41,964 nucleotides of DNA from Marinilactibacillus kalidii (GCF_017599325.1 NZ_JAGFVM010000050.1:1-41964); one strand, 5' to 3'. Counted from the first letter of the stretch, positions 24,501-34,203 are shown. Numbers and translations are program-made. The notes: a model not told the origin generated them from the letters alone.

Positions 24501-25736
24501 ATGAAACAAGAAGAAGAATATGAAAAAGTCGTTATTGTTGGCATACAGACTAAAGAAACAGACAGTCAATTTAGGTATTCATTAAACGAACTCAAGCAAC
24601 TCGTTGAAAATGCGGGCGGACAAGTTGTGGGAGAGTTGACTCAAAAGCGAGATCGCCAAGATACTAAAACGGTTATTGGAAAAGGGAAAATGACAGAGCT
24701 GAAACAGTTAAGTGAAGAAGTTGAAGCCTCGACGATCGTGTTCAACCAAGAGCTCTCGCCTAGAAATGTCAGAAACATTCAAGAAGAAGTCGAAGCAAAA
24801 GTAATTGATCGGATTCAAGTGATTTTAGATATCTTTGCTTTACGAGCTCAGAGTAAAGAAGGTCGATTGCAAGTTCAGCTAGCGCAACTTTCTTATTTAT
24901 TGCCAAGGCTCGCTGGTCAAGGTGTGAACATGTCTAGGCTAGGTGCAGGTATTGGAACAAGAGGACCCGGTGAAACGAAACTAGAAACAGATAGACGACA
25001 TATTCAAAGACAAGTGACAGATATCAAGCAAGAACTAAAAAAAATCGAATCTCATCGTGAACGTAGTAGAGAATTACGAAAACAAAGTAATGTTTTTCAA
25101 ATTGGCCTGATTGGATATACAAATGCCGGTAAATCAACCGTTCTAAATATTACAACGGACACGGGCACTTATGAGAAAAATCAATTATTTGCAACGTTGG
25201 ACCCATTAACAAGGCAAGTAGAATTACCTTCTGGCTTGAAAGCGACGATGACCGATACGGTAGGCTTTATTCAAGATCTACCGACTCAGTTGATTGAGTC
25301 CTTCCAGTCAACACTTGAGGAATCTAAGGAAGTCGATTTATTACTGCATGTAGTGGATGCTTCAGAAGATAACATTCAAGGGCACGAACAAACTGTTTTA
25401 GATCTTTTGAAAGATTTGGGTATGGAATCTATTCCGCGCTTAACGATATACAATAAAAAGGATTTGACAGATGGTCAATTTCAACCAACCCTTTACCCAA
25501 ACGTTTTGATATCTGCTAAAGATCCATATGACCTCGACGTTTTGTATACGCAGATCGAAAAAAGCATCAAAGAAGAAATGGTTCCTTATTCAATAGAAGT
25601 TTCTCATGCACGAGGAGATTTGCTTGTTCAACTAAGAAACGAAACGATTATTGAAAGACAGCTCTATGATGAAGAGAAACAACATTACTTTGTAGAGGGC
25701 TATGCTAAAAGAGAATCTAAATGGAATCGTTATTAA
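24501..25736 (+). CDS. hflX: Ribosome-associated GTPase HflX
   Basis: A 411-residue GTPase that splits stalled 70S ribosomes under stress. An N-terminal HflX domain contains DTKTVIGKGK and, further on, the glycine-rich RLGAGIGTRGPGETKLETDR. The G domain follows with GYTNAGKST (G1), DTVGFIQDLP (G3) and NKKD (G4). A short C-terminal domain ends the protein. The ATG is four bases after the miaA stop, with its ribosome site AAGGACGTGA inside the miaA end. It closes the miaA-hflX operon and is followed by a perfect terminator. Confidence 0.97.
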   Translation: MKQEEEYEKVVIVGIQTKETDSQFRYSLNELKQLVENAGGQVVGELTQKRDRQDTKTVIGKGKMTELKQLSEEVEASTIVFNQELSPRNVRNIQEEVEAKVIDRIQVILDIFALRAQSKEGRLQVQLAQLSYLLPRLAGQGVNMSRLGAGIGTRGPGETKLETDRRHIQRQVTDIKQELKKIESHRERSRELRKQSNVFQIGLIGYTNAGKSTVLNITTDTGTYEKNQLFATLDPLTRQVELPSGLKATMTDTVGFIQDLPTQLIESFQSTLEESKEVDLLLHVVDASEDNIQGHEQTVLDLLKDLGMESIPRLTIYNKKDLTDGQFQPTLYPNVLISAKDPYDLDVLYTQIEKSIKEEMVPYSIEVSHARGDLLVQLRNETIIERQLYDEEKQHYFVEGYAKRESKWNRY

Positions 25737-25740
25737 TGCT

Positions 25741-25782
25741 AACTCGATTGAACGAAGTACCTTCGTTCAATCGAGTTTTTTT
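25741..25782 (+). terminator. Terminator of miaA-hflX
   Basis: A perfect 17-bp stem (25741-25757 with 25761-25777), loop TAC, followed by a run of seven T. It is a very strong rho-independent terminator that isolates the flagellar operon from the housekeeping genes. Confidence 0.95.
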
Positions 25783-25874
25783 ATTAGGTCATTAAATTTT
25801 TTTGCGTTATGAGTAAATTATTCACATATTGTTCAAACTATGACTTTAGGAAGCTTTTTATTTCGAATTCAAAC

Positions 25875-25900
25875 TAAACTTTTCGTGAAGATAGCCGATA
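25875..25900 (+). promoter_or_regulatory. Sigma-D (sigma-28) promoter of the chemotaxis operon
   Basis: TAAA (25875-25878), 15 bp, then GCCGATA (25894-25900, followed by G) agrees with the motility sigma factor consensus TAAA-N15-GCCGATAT of B. subtilis. It lies about 80 bp upstream of the MCP gene and no sigma-A promoter of equal quality is seen here. Confidence 0.85.
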
Positions 25901-25981
25901 GTACTAGTAATCAGATAAATCATTATCCAAAACATATTCATTCTAGTACATATAGTACTAAAAAAGGAGATTGATAAATTA

Positions 25982-28228
25982 ATGGAAAAGAGAAACAAGG
26001 TCAAGAAACAGTTTAATAAGATAGATTGGTCAAAAATGAAGCGTTCCAAATCTAGAAAATCGGATAAAAAAAATGATCATAAGAGTGTGAGATGGCCTGT
26101 GACATTAGGGTTGACCATTGCGATGTTACTACCTGTTCTGGCTACATTATTATTTTCATACATACAAACTTCTCACATTTTAACGCAACGAATACAAGAG
26201 CAAGAGCGACAGATTACGACGAACGTCGTAAAGACAATCGATAACGCCGCTCTAGCAGCAGAATCTACGATTGAAAGACTCGCAATGGACGCGACACTCA
26301 ATCAGGTTTCATCAGGAATCGAAGCAGCCAAGTCTGATTTGAGTTCGAAATTGCAATATATTTCGACAGGTAATCGTTACATTTCAGATGCTTATTATAT
26401 ATCAACCGGAGATAATCCTGACTATATATCAACGCTTACACTTGATGATACAGATAATCTTTCGGAAACCTTACCTTGGTTGACAGCCGCTACTGAAGCG
26501 AATGGTCTTCAATGGTCTCAACCATATGAATTAAAGAATAAAACAAGAATGACTGTGTCTAGACCTCTAGTTGCTGGTAGAGAAGTTATAGGTGTTTTGG
26601 CGGTCGATCTCGATTTAGAAACGATTAAAGCAGACGTACGAAGTGCAGAAATCGCCGAAACGGGATCTATTCAAATTTTCACCAATGATGGGACGCTATT
26701 AGCTTCTCCTGAAGAAAGTATTATTGGGCAAAATTTTAAGGATACACCATTTTTTCAATCAGCAAACGAAGTGAGTGCAGATAATGCTAACGGATTTGTT
26801 TATGACGAAACAGTCAATAAGAACAAATTTGGGATTTATTTTGAAAATATAAGTTCATTAGGGCTTAAAGTTTTCGGAATGGTGACCGAGAATGAAATGA
26901 ACACTGAAATTAGTGCATTAAATAAAATGGTGCTCATCATTACAATCTTCACGATCATCTTAGCAGCGTTTATTTCTTATTTTGCAACAGGTATCATTAT
27001 TTCCATTGCCGTAACCCTAATGAAATCGTTCAACGAAATTCGTAGAGGAAATTTAACGTATCGATTGGATTTCAAAACAATGGTTGCTGGTAATAACCCA
27101 TTTACGGCTATTACGCAAAAGCTTTCTAAGAAAAAAGCAAAAGAAGCGATGGCACAGAAAGAAGACTTAGATCCTAAAGGTAATGAGATTCATCAAATTG
27201 GACTAGCTTTCAATGAAACGATGAGTACATTTGAAGAAACGATTACTTTCATTCAAGGAAATAGCTTTGAAGTTTCAGAAATGGCTACTTCTTTGACAGA
27301 ATTATCAGATCAAACAAGACAGGCAACAGCAGAAGTGGCAGAAACGATTACAGGTGTCGCTGAAGCAACCAGCACACAAACACAAGATACCGAAACCACT
27401 GCTAGTCAAATGAATGATTTATCGCAAGCATTAAATGAAATCAATGATGCTGTCGGAAAAATGGGCGAACACGCAGATACAACAATGGTATTAAATGGTA
27501 GCAACATTTTTGCGACACAAGATGTGGATACCAATTGGAAAACGACATTAACCACAATGAACGATCTCAAATCTCAAATCGAAGAAGTAGATGGAGATAT
27601 TCAAAACATTGAAGGAATCGTCAATGCGATTACTAATATCGCTAAGAAAACCAACTTACTTGCATTAAATGCTTCTATAGAAGCAGCACGTGCGGGTGAA
27701 GCTGGAAGAGGTTTCGCAGTCGTAGCTGAAGAGATACGCAGTTTAGCTGAACAAAGTGCCCAGTCTTCTAAAGATATCCAACAGATTATTCATATGGTTC
27801 AAGGAAAATCTACAGATATGGTTGAACACTTAGAAGATACGAACCAAGGCAGTGAAATACAAACACAGAAAATTGAAGAAGCCTTAACAGCTTCTGAAAA
27901 TGTTGCAAGTTCACTTGAGCAATTAGTTGCGAGTATGATTGTAGTGATGCAATCTTCATCTGTTATTAATCAAAGTAAAGATGAAGTCGTTTCACAGTTG
28001 GAAAATATAGCAGCTTCTGCTGAAGAAAACTCTGCAGGCACGGAAGAGGTTTCTGCCAATGCTGAAGAAATTTTAGCAACAATGGAAGATTTCTCTACCC
28101 ATATCAATAAGCTGGAAGATGTTGCAGAGACACTTAAAAAATCTGCTGAACGCTTTGAGATCAACAGTACAAAACCAGTTGAAGAATCCGAAATAGATGA
28201 ACAAGGGTATATGCCTGAACTCACATAG
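25982..28228 (+). CDS. Methyl-accepting chemotaxis protein with Cache-type sensor
   Basis: A 748-residue chemoreceptor. A basic N-terminal tail of about 38 residues precedes membrane segment one (about 40-60). An outer ligand domain of roughly 240 residues looks like a double Cache module. Membrane segment two (about 317-345) leads to a HAMP-like region and the cytoplasmic signalling coiled coil. The tip motif that binds CheA/CheW is intact: [18 protein letters not shown] and [18 protein letters not shown]. The HAMP region is odd: the first helix (ending LTYRLDFK) and the second (starting [12 protein letters not shown]) are separated by about 32 extra residues (about 368-399). The ligand is unknown. 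It is the first gene of the chemotaxis operon. The ATG is 11 bases after AAGGAGA, a long spacing. Confidence 0.92.
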   Translation: MEKRNKVKKQFNKIDWSKMKRSKSRKSDKKNDHKSVRWPVTLGLTIAMLLPVLATLLFSYIQTSHILTQRIQEQERQITTNVVKTIDNAALAAESTIERLAMDATLNQVSSGIEAAKSDLSSKLQYISTGNRYISDAYYISTGDNPDYISTLTLDDTDNLSETLPWLTAATEANGLQWSQPYELKNKTRMTVSRPLVAGREVIGVLAVDLDLETIKADVRSAEIAETGSIQIFTNDGTLLASPEESIIGQNFKDTPFFQSANEVSADNANGFVYDETVNKNKFGIYFENISSLGLKVFGMVTENEMNTEISALNKMVLIITIFTIILAAFISYFATGIIISIAVTLMKSFNEIRRGNLTYRLDFKTMVAGNNPFTAITQKLSKKKAKEAMAQKEDLDPKGNEIHQIGLAFNETMSTFEETITFIQGNSFEVSEMATSLTELSDQTRQATAEVAETITGVAEATSTQTQDTETTASQMNDLSQALNEINDAVGKMGEHADTTMVLNGSNIFATQDVDTNWKTTLTTMNDLKSQIEEVDGDIQNIEGIVNAITNIAKKTNLLALNASIEAARAGEAGRGFAVVAEEIRSLAEQSAQSSKDIQQIIHMVQGKSTDMVEHLEDTNQGSEIQTQKIEEALTASENVASSLEQLVASMIVVMQSSSVINQSKDEVVSQLENIAASAEENSAGTEEVSANAEEILATMEDFSTHINKLEDVAETLKKSAERFEINSTKPVEESEIDEQGYMPELT

Positions 28229-28254
28229 AGAAACAAGAAGGAATGAGGAAAAAA

Positions 28255-28731
28255 ATGAATAAACATATATTATTTAGAGTTGGTGAGCAAGTTTATGCCA
28301 TTTCAATTGCTGACACAGACAGAGTTGTACATGTAGAGAATTATACGATCGTCCCCGATGTATCTTCTTACGTTATCGGTATGCAAGACATCGAAGGTAC
28401 GATTGTACCAATGATTGACTTATCCGAACGATTCTTCAATCAACGATTAGAAAGTTATGATCAGTCTGATACAGTTGTGGTCAACTGGAAAGAAGAAAAA
28501 GTTGGATTGACAGTAAATGAAGTTCTTTCAGTAGAAAGTTATAGTGATGAACAGATTTCTGAGAAAGAACAAACAACGCAAAAAGTTGATGGTGCTTCTA
28601 CGTCATATATTTCAGCGTTTGTTCAGACGAAAGACGGTATTGTTCCTATTCTAAATCCTCACGCACTATTCAGTGCAGCTCAGGCTGAAGAAATGCAAGC
28701 GCTACTTGCTATCAACAATATACAAAACTAA
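28255..28731 (+). CDS. cheW: CheW coupling protein, first copy
   Basis: A 158-residue CheW that links receptors to the kinase CheA. The SH3-like double-barrel pattern is seen in ILFRVGEQVYAISI, VIGMQDIEGTIVPMIDL and KVGLTVNEVLSV. The start was set to ATG 28255, six bases after GAGG; the in-frame ATG at 28243 overlaps the better ribosome site. This copy has G-M-Q-D-I-E-G in place of the more common G-x-x-N-L-R-G before the second barrel. A second CheW with the standard V-N-L-R-G lies further down the same operon, so the two may serve different complexes. Confidence 0.9.
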   Translation: MNKHILFRVGEQVYAISIADTDRVVHVENYTIVPDVSSYVIGMQDIEGTIVPMIDLSERFFNQRLESYDQSDTVVVNWKEEKVGLTVNEVLSVESYSDEQISEKEQTTQKVDGASTSYISAFVQTKDGIVPILNPHALFSAAQAEEMQALLAINNIQN

Positions 28732-28766
28732 AGTAATCGCTTAGTAGAATAACGGAGGAAAACACC

Positions 28767-29249
28767 ATGTCTGAACAAGTGAAAGTGGGTATATCAGACT
28801 ATAAAATCTCAGAATCACCCAACCAACTCGTTACAATCGGTTTAGGGTCTTGTATTGGTATTGCTTTACACGAACCAGTTACGAAAGCCGGTGCACTTAT
28901 TCATATCATGTTGCCTGAAAGTACAGGATTTAAAGATACCACTAAGTGGGAAAAATTTGCAGATTTAGCTATTCCAAAAGTTGTCGATGAATTGAAAAAA
29001 AAGACAGGAAAGAAAAAAATCGTTGCTAAAATCGCAGGCGGTTCTAGCATGTTCTCTTTTAATAACAAAAACGATACGATGCAAATTGGTAAGAGAAATA
29101 CACTAGCAGTTGAAAAAGCATTGAAGGATTTAGGCATTCCGATTCTTGGAGATCATACTGGCGGCAAAATGGGACGTTCAATGTTTGTGGATTTAGAAAC
29201 GTTTGAAGTAACTGTTCGAATGGTTAATCGAGAGCTTCATATTTTATAA
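28767..29249 (+). CDS. cheD: Chemoreceptor glutamine deamidase CheD
   Basis: A 160-residue enzyme that deamidates glutamines on chemoreceptors and, in B. subtilis, also stimulates CheC. The catalytic set is visible: T23, C29 in GLGSCIGI and H46 in ALIHIMLP, two positions later than in Thermotoga CheD. The ribosome site is GGAGGAAA. Its presence in the same operon as cheC indicates the CheC-CheD-CheY-P adaptation loop known from B. subtilis, rather than the simpler E. coli scheme. Confidence 0.95.
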   Translation: MSEQVKVGISDYKISESPNQLVTIGLGSCIGIALHEPVTKAGALIHIMLPESTGFKDTTKWEKFADLAIPKVVDELKKKTGKKKIVAKIAGGSSMFSFNNKNDTMQIGKRNTLAVEKALKDLGIPILGDHTGGKMGRSMFVDLETFEVTVRMVNRELHIL

Positions 29250-29292
29250 AGTAAAGGTGTGCAAAAAGTATACGAGTAAAGGAAGCTGGACA

Positions 29293-30303
29293 ATGTCGAT
29301 AAAAATAATGGTCATTGATGACTCGGCATTCATGCGTAGAATTATGAGTCATACACTCCAAGAATTTGAAGGGGTAGCAGTACACAGTTTAGTCAGCTGT
29401 GGTAAAGACGCAGTCGCAAAATTAAAAAGCCCTTTACCAGACCTGATCACGATTGATGCACAAGTAGCAGATTTGACCGAAACAGGTGACCTAAAAAAAT
29501 TAATTCAAAAAAATAATATTCCAGCAATTATGATAAGCTCTTCGGATAGTAAAAAAGAAACAACAATGAAAGCACTTGAAGTCGGAGCAGTGGATTTTCT
29601 ATTAAGACCACAGGAGTTAAATAAAGACTGGACTGTTTTTCAAGAAATGCTAGAAAAAAAGATTCGTTTATTTGTGAAATCGAAAACCAAACCAATTGAA
29701 CGTGTGAGTACGGTGAGAAAAGCTACAAATCACCAATTTACGATGCCAGTTGAAGCGATCGTTATCGGTGCTTCGACTGGCGGACCAAAGGCATTGGTCG
29801 AAGTCGTACGTGAGTTGCCAGCGAAGATTGGTATTCCCATTTTTATTGTCCAACATATGCCTAAAGGTTTCACCACTTCTTTTGCAAAACGATTAGATGC
29901 TTTATCAGGCTTAACGATCGTGGAGGCGGAAGATGGACAAAGAATTCAGAAGGATACCGTTTATCTCGCTCCTGGTGGGAAACATATGCTAATTGATAAA
30001 GATCGTATCTTGCTGACAGAAGAAGATAAGATTCACGGTGTTCGGCCGGCAGTCGACTATCTATTCGAAACTGCAGCAATCAAATACGGTCACCATCTTG
30101 TCGGTGTAGTACTGACGGGGATGGGGAATGACGGCGCAATAGGCAGTAAAGCAATCAAAGAAAGCGGCGGATATATGATTACGCAAAATCAGGAGACCTC
30201 AGTCATTTATGGTATGCCAAGGAATGTCGAAGAAAAAGGGTATTCTGACAACGTAGCGAGCCTTTATGATATTGGAAATATACTAAAAAATATGATTGGA
30301 TGA
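29293..30303 (+). CDS. cheB: Chemotaxis methylesterase CheB with degenerate receiver
   Basis: A 336-residue two-domain protein. The C-terminal methylesterase has the full triad: S161 in GASTGGP, H188 in VQHMP and D280 in GMGNDGA. The N-terminal receiver keeps D9, D10 and D55, the phosphorylation site, but lacks the usual M-P-x-M-D-G after it, and the conserved Lys of the F-x-x-K-P motif is Arg (DFLLRPQ). The receiver may be phosphorylated weakly or work in another way. The start was set to ATG 29293, eight bases after GGAAGC; an in-frame GTG at 29257 lacks a clear site. It removes methyl groups from receptor glutamates, opposite to CheR, which follows directly. Confidence 0.93.
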   Translation: MSIKIMVIDDSAFMRRIMSHTLQEFEGVAVHSLVSCGKDAVAKLKSPLPDLITIDAQVADLTETGDLKKLIQKNNIPAIMISSSDSKKETTMKALEVGAVDFLLRPQELNKDWTVFQEMLEKKIRLFVKSKTKPIERVSTVRKATNHQFTMPVEAIVIGASTGGPKALVEVVRELPAKIGIPIFIVQHMPKGFTTSFAKRLDALSGLTIVEAEDGQRIQKDTVYLAPGGKHMLIDKDRILLTEEDKIHGVRPAVDYLFETAAIKYGHHLVGVVLTGMGNDGAIGSKAIKESGGYMITQNQETSVIYGMPRNVEEKGYSDNVASLYDIGNILKNMIG

Positions 30304-30307
30304 TGAC

Positions 30308-31087
30308 ATGGCGACTTTAAATTTCGATTTCTTTTACGAATGGGTTCTTAGTAATTTAAATATCAACCTTGACGCGTACAAAGAAAAACAATTACAACGT
30401 AGAATTGGCACAATTATGAAACAGTCAGGTTCAACGACTCTTGAAGAGTATGCAAAAATCATTTCCACAGATGAAGCAATCAAGAAACAATTTTTGGATT
30501 ATATCACAATTAATGTAACGGAATTTTTTAGAAACAAAGATCTTTTTGAGAATTTTGAATTAATGTTGAATACTCATTTATCACCTAGATTCAAAGAATT
30601 GAAAATTTGGAGTGCAGCTTGTTCTATCGGTGCTGAACCTTATTCATTAGGGATGATCATTCAGAAAAATGACATTAAGCTTCAGCAAAAAATCATTGCT
30701 ACGGATATCGATCGTACGATTCTAGATCGAGCAGCTAAAGGGTATTACCGAGAAAATGAATTGAAAAATGTTTCTTTGACAGATAAAGCAACTTACTTCG
30801 AACTGAAAGATGGCTATTATTATATTCAAGAATCAGTTAAACGAAAAATTCAATTCAAGCAACATGACTTGGTTCAAGATCGTTATGAAAAAGGGTTTCA
30901 CGCAATTGTCTGTAGAAATGTTACGATTTATTTTAAATCTGATGTTAAAGATGAGATCTATAAAAAAATGTCTGAATCACTTGTTACAGGCGGTCTACTA
31001 TTTACTGGTGCTACAGAAACGATTTATCAACCAGAAAAATATAACCTAAGAAAAGTTGCTTCATTTATTTATGAAAAAATAGAATAA
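30308..31087 (+). CDS. cheR: Chemotaxis methyltransferase CheR
   Basis: A 259-residue SAM-dependent enzyme that methylates receptor glutamates. An N-terminal helical domain is followed by NVTEFFRNKD and the SAM-binding ACSIGAEPYSLGM, ATDIDRTIL and VCRNVTIYF. In most CheR proteins the SAM loop reads S-T-G-E-E-P-Y-S, so the first Glu is Ala here; this is a mild change. The start was set to ATG 30308, four codons after a TTG at 30296 that overlaps the cheB end; the ribosome site is weak (GGATGA), and translation is probably coupled to cheB. Confidence 0.93.
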   Translation: MATLNFDFFYEWVLSNLNINLDAYKEKQLQRRIGTIMKQSGSTTLEEYAKIISTDEAIKKQFLDYITINVTEFFRNKDLFENFELMLNTHLSPRFKELKIWSAACSIGAEPYSLGMIIQKNDIKLQQKIIATDIDRTILDRAAKGYYRENELKNVSLTDKATYFELKDGYYYIQESVKRKIQFKQHDLVQDRYEKGFHAIVCRNVTIYFKSDVKDEIYKKMSESLVTGGLLFTGATETIYQPEKYNLRKVASFIYEKIE

Positions 31088-31111
31088 CCAAGAATGTAGG
31101 AGGAAATGAGT

Positions 31112-33136
31112 ATGGAAGATAATAGTGCCTACCGTGACCTGTTTTTTGAAGAAACAGACACAAACTTAGAGATACTAAACGAAGAAGTCTTGAGACTTGA
31201 ACAAAACCCAGATGATACTGAAATCATAGATTCTATTTTCCGTGCAGCCCATACCTTGAAAGGGATGGCCGCTACAATGGGATATAATACGATGGCAAAA
31301 CTCACCCATTCAGTGGAAAACGTATTTGAATTATTTAAATCAAGAACAGCCAAAGTTGATACAGGAACAGTCTCTCTGATTTTTGACTGCTTAGATACGT
31401 TAACGGATATTGTAGAAGCCCTTAGAGCAGGAGAAAGTGACGAATTAGATATTTCAACACTTGTTTCTAGATTAGAAGCCGTTTCAGATCGAAATACTGA
31501 GGTACCTAAAGAAGCCCCAGCACCTGTTCAAGAAGAAGGTATGAATTTAGAATTGTCAAACTTAGATCTCTCTGATTTGACTGTTATTGAACAAGCTGAA
31601 CAATCAGGGTATAAAGCATATGCGATCGCTGTTAAAGTTGATAACGAAAGCTTTATGAAAGCAGCTAGAGCATTTCTTGTCATTAATAAATTGGAACAAG
31701 AAGGGGACATTATTCACACTGAACCTTCTGCAGATAAAATCGAAGAAGGAGAATTTGAAGAACATTTCAAATTGCTTTTACTCAGTAAGCAAGGAGAAGC
31801 TGAGTTAAAAGAACAAATTCTTGAAACAAGTGAAATAGAAGAAGTCTTGATCGAGCAATTCAAAAAAGAAGTACTCGTTGAAACACCTAGCGCTGCTTCT
31901 GAAGAAGAAACGATCGAACCAACAGTAGAAGAGAATGTAGCATCAACAGAACAAGAAAAATCAGCTGCACCTAAAAAATCGATTTCTAAACAAACGATTC
32001 GAGTCGACTTAACAAGACTGGATCAGTTCATGAATTTAGTCTCGGAACTGGTTATTCATCGAACAAGACTGGAAGATTTGACTGAAAAACAAAAAATTCA
32101 CGAACTAACAGAGCCACTGACAGAAGTTGGCCGTATCACAACTGAACTTCAGGAACTTGTTTTGCAATTACGGATGCAACCATTCAACGTTGTATTACAA
32201 CGATTCCCAAGAATGCTACGGGATTTAGCCAATGAATTGGGTAAAGAGATCCAACTCGTTACAGAGGGTGAAGATACCGAACTCGATCGTACAGTTATCT
32301 CAGAAATTGGCGAGCCTATTATCCACTTATTGAGAAATTCAGCGGATCATGGGATCGAAATGCCGGATGAACGAGAAAAATTAGGTAAGCCAAGACAAGG
32401 AACAGTTAAGTTGGCCGCTTATCCAGAAGGTAACCGAGTCGTTGTGACTTTAAGTGATGACGGTAAGGGATTGAATCCGCAAATGTTAAAAGCTAGTGCG
32501 GAGAAAAAAGGGATTCCGACAGCAGGTCTTTCTGATGAGGAGTTGCAACAACTGATTTTCCACCCAGGATTTTCAACTGCTGCTCAAGTAACCGGCATAT
32601 CTGGACGAGGCGTAGGAATGGATGCCGTTAAACAAAAAATTGCTAGCTTAAACGGCACGATTGAAACCATTAGTGAAGTAGGTAAAGGAACAACCTTTAA
32701 AATCATCCTACCGTTAACACTTTCTATTATTCAAGCATTGTTAGTTAAATCAGGTGGAGAAACCTTTGCTGTACCTCAAGCGATCATTGATAAAGTTAAT
32801 CGCTTTAGTGAAGAAGAAGCGGTACAAGTTCATCAGAGAGAAGTCTATCGTTATGATGGAGCGACCATTCCAATCACTCGTTTGACAAGAGCATTAAATA
32901 TGGAAGAAACGGATGATCGAAACTCACACATCATTATCGTTTCAATCGGTGACGAAAAACATGGACTCATTGTTGATGAGCTCGTTCAACAAAAAGAAAT
33001 CGTGATTAAAAAACTAGGAAAAGAGCTTAGAGATATGAATCAATTCCTAGGTGCCACAATCATGGGTGACGGGAGTATTAGCTTAATTCTTGACTTAACA
33101 TCTATTTGTAAGGATAGAAAGGAAGTTAATATATGA
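31112..33136 (+). CDS. cheA: Chemotaxis histidine kinase CheA
   Basis: A 674-residue kinase. The phosphotransfer domain has H47 in AAHTLKG, and a second small domain (about 150-250) would bind CheY/CheB. The linker is Glu- and Ala-rich (about 255-290), then comes the dimerisation helix pair, the ATPase (LRNSADHGIE, DDGKGLN, GRGVGMDAV) and a CheW-like regulatory domain at the C-terminus. The start was set to ATG 31112, eight bases after AGGAGG; the ATG at 31106 is too close to that site. It phosphorylates CheY in response to the receptor arrays. Its stop overlaps the cheC start by four bases. Confidence 0.96.
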   Translation: MEDNSAYRDLFFEETDTNLEILNEEVLRLEQNPDDTEIIDSIFRAAHTLKGMAATMGYNTMAKLTHSVENVFELFKSRTAKVDTGTVSLIFDCLDTLTDIVEALRAGESDELDISTLVSRLEAVSDRNTEVPKEAPAPVQEEGMNLELSNLDLSDLTVIEQAEQSGYKAYAIAVKVDNESFMKAARAFLVINKLEQEGDIIHTEPSADKIEEGEFEEHFKLLLLSKQGEAELKEQILETSEIEEVLIEQFKKEVLVETPSAASEEETIEPTVEENVASTEQEKSAAPKKSISKQTIRVDLTRLDQFMNLVSELVIHRTRLEDLTEKQKIHELTEPLTEVGRITTELQELVLQLRMQPFNVVLQRFPRMLRDLANELGKEIQLVTEGEDTELDRTVISEIGEPIIHLLRNSADHGIEMPDEREKLGKPRQGTVKLAAYPEGNRVVVTLSDDGKGLNPQMLKASAEKKGIPTAGLSDEELQQLIFHPGFSTAAQVTGISGRGVGMDAVKQKIASLNGTIETISEVGKGTTFKIILPLTLSIIQALLVKSGGETFAVPQAIIDKVNRFSEEEAVQVHQREVYRYDGATIPITRLTRALNMEETDDRNSHIIIVSIGDEKHGLIVDELVQQKEIVIKKLGKELRDMNQFLGATIMGDGSISLILDLTSICKDRKEVNI

Positions 33137-33735
33137 CACCAGACGATTCTTTACTCCGCTTAGATGCATTACAAGAATTGGTCAATATAGGCGGCGGAAA
33201 TGCAGCAACAAGTCTTTCAAAACTGATTGACAGAAAAGTAGAAATGGATGTTCCGACACTTGAGATCATGGATTACGATGAGGTTTTTCAAAAGATACGC
33301 GGCGAAGAAGAAGTAGTCAAAGCGGTCTTGATGAATGCACTAGGAGACGAAGAAGAATACGGAATTTTCTTATTCGTTGTTGATCCTAGTGATGCTGATC
33401 AATTGGCTAGTATGATTATGCCTGAAGGTATAGAGCTAACGGATGAGTTGATAGACTCTTCCATTTCAGAATTAGTAAATATACTGGTTCACTCTTTTAT
33501 CACAGCAGTCATGAAAGTGATTGACACAATGATCATTTCCACTGTACCGATCATGTTGGAAGATATGTTTGGATCAATCGTCAGCAGTGTTTATATGGAA
33601 CAAGAACAATATGATCAGAACATTTTTATCATAAAAAATGAATTTTATAGTCTTGGACACAAAATTGAAGGAAGTTTGTATTTTGTACCCAAGCCTGGTG
33701 TGTTAGAATTATTATTGCGTCACTTAGGCGTATAG
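33133..33735 (+). CDS. cheC: CheY-P phosphatase CheC
   Basis: A 200-residue phosphatase of the CheC/FliY/CheX group. Both active sites keep their Glu/Asn pair: E15/N18 in QELVNIGGGN and E113/N116 in SELVNILVHS. It removes phosphate from CheY-P and binds CheD. The ATG overlaps the cheA stop (ATGA), so translation is coupled. With FliY downstream, the operon carries two CheY-P phosphatases, as in B. subtilis. Confidence 0.94.
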   Translation: MTPDDSLLRLDALQELVNIGGGNAATSLSKLIDRKVEMDVPTLEIMDYDEVFQKIRGEEEVVKAVLMNALGDEEEYGIFLFVVDPSDADQLASMIMPEGIELTDELIDSSISELVNILVHSFITAVMKVIDTMIISTVPIMLEDMFGSIVSSVYMEQEQYDQNIFIIKNEFYSLGHKIEGSLYFVPKPGVLELLLRHLGV

Positions 33736-33757
33736 AATCGAAGGGAGAAATTTAAAA

Positions 33758-34120
33758 ATGGCTAAACGAGTATTAATTGTAGATGATGCAGCATTCATGC
33801 GAATTAAATTAAAAGATATTTTAGAAAAAAACGGATATGAGGTAGCAGCAGAGGCACAAAATGGTGTAGAAGCTGTTGAAAAATTCAAAGAAGCAAAACC
33901 TGACTTGGTAACAATGGATATCACTATGCCAGAAAAAGATGGCGTAGAAGCACTAAAAGAAATTAAAGCACTAGACCCTAGCGCAGTGGTATTGATGTGT
34001 TCAGCAATGGGACAACAGTCAATGGTAATGGACGCTATTCGTGCAGGAGCAATTGATTTTATCGTTAAACCTTTCGATACAGAACGTGTTATTAAAGCCT
34101 TAGATAAAGCAAGTCAGTAA
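33758..34120 (+). CDS. cheY: Chemotaxis response regulator CheY
   Basis: A single receiver domain of 120 residues. D9 and D10 bind the metal, D54 in VTMDITMPEKDG is the phosphorylation site, and the Thr/Ser (MCSAMG) and Lys (IVKPFD) positions are conserved. CheY-P would bind the N-terminal peptides of FliM and FliY encoded just downstream and change the direction of the motor. The ribosome site is AAGGGAG. In this operon it lies after cheC and before the second cheW, with a stem-loop between. Confidence 0.97.
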   Translation: MAKRVLIVDDAAFMRIKLKDILEKNGYEVAAEAQNGVEAVEKFKEAKPDLVTMDITMPEKDGVEALKEIKALDPSAVVLMCSAMGQQSMVMDAIRAGAIDFIVKPFDTERVIKALDKASQ

Positions 34121-34127
34121 AATAATT

Positions 34128-34176
34128 AAAGCGGTGAAGCTGTGCAGTCATAATATTGTCACACCTACACCGCTTT
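34128..34176 (+). terminator. Intergenic stem-loop between cheY and second cheW
   Basis: AAAGCGGTG (34128-34136) pairs perfectly with CACCGCTTT (34168-34176), and TGTG/CACA can pair inside. No T run longer than three follows. It may be a weak terminator or a processing or stabilising element that sets cheY apart from the genes downstream. Confidence 0.5.
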
Positions 34177-34203
34177 ATACTATGTATAATAAGGAGGGAT
34201 GAA

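Noticed and set aside
26630-26645. AraR-like GACGTACGA core within the MCP gene
   Set aside because: It is inside a coding region far from arabinose genes and lacks the ATTTG/CAAAT arms; a chance match. The same holds for the GTACGT in cheB near 29805.
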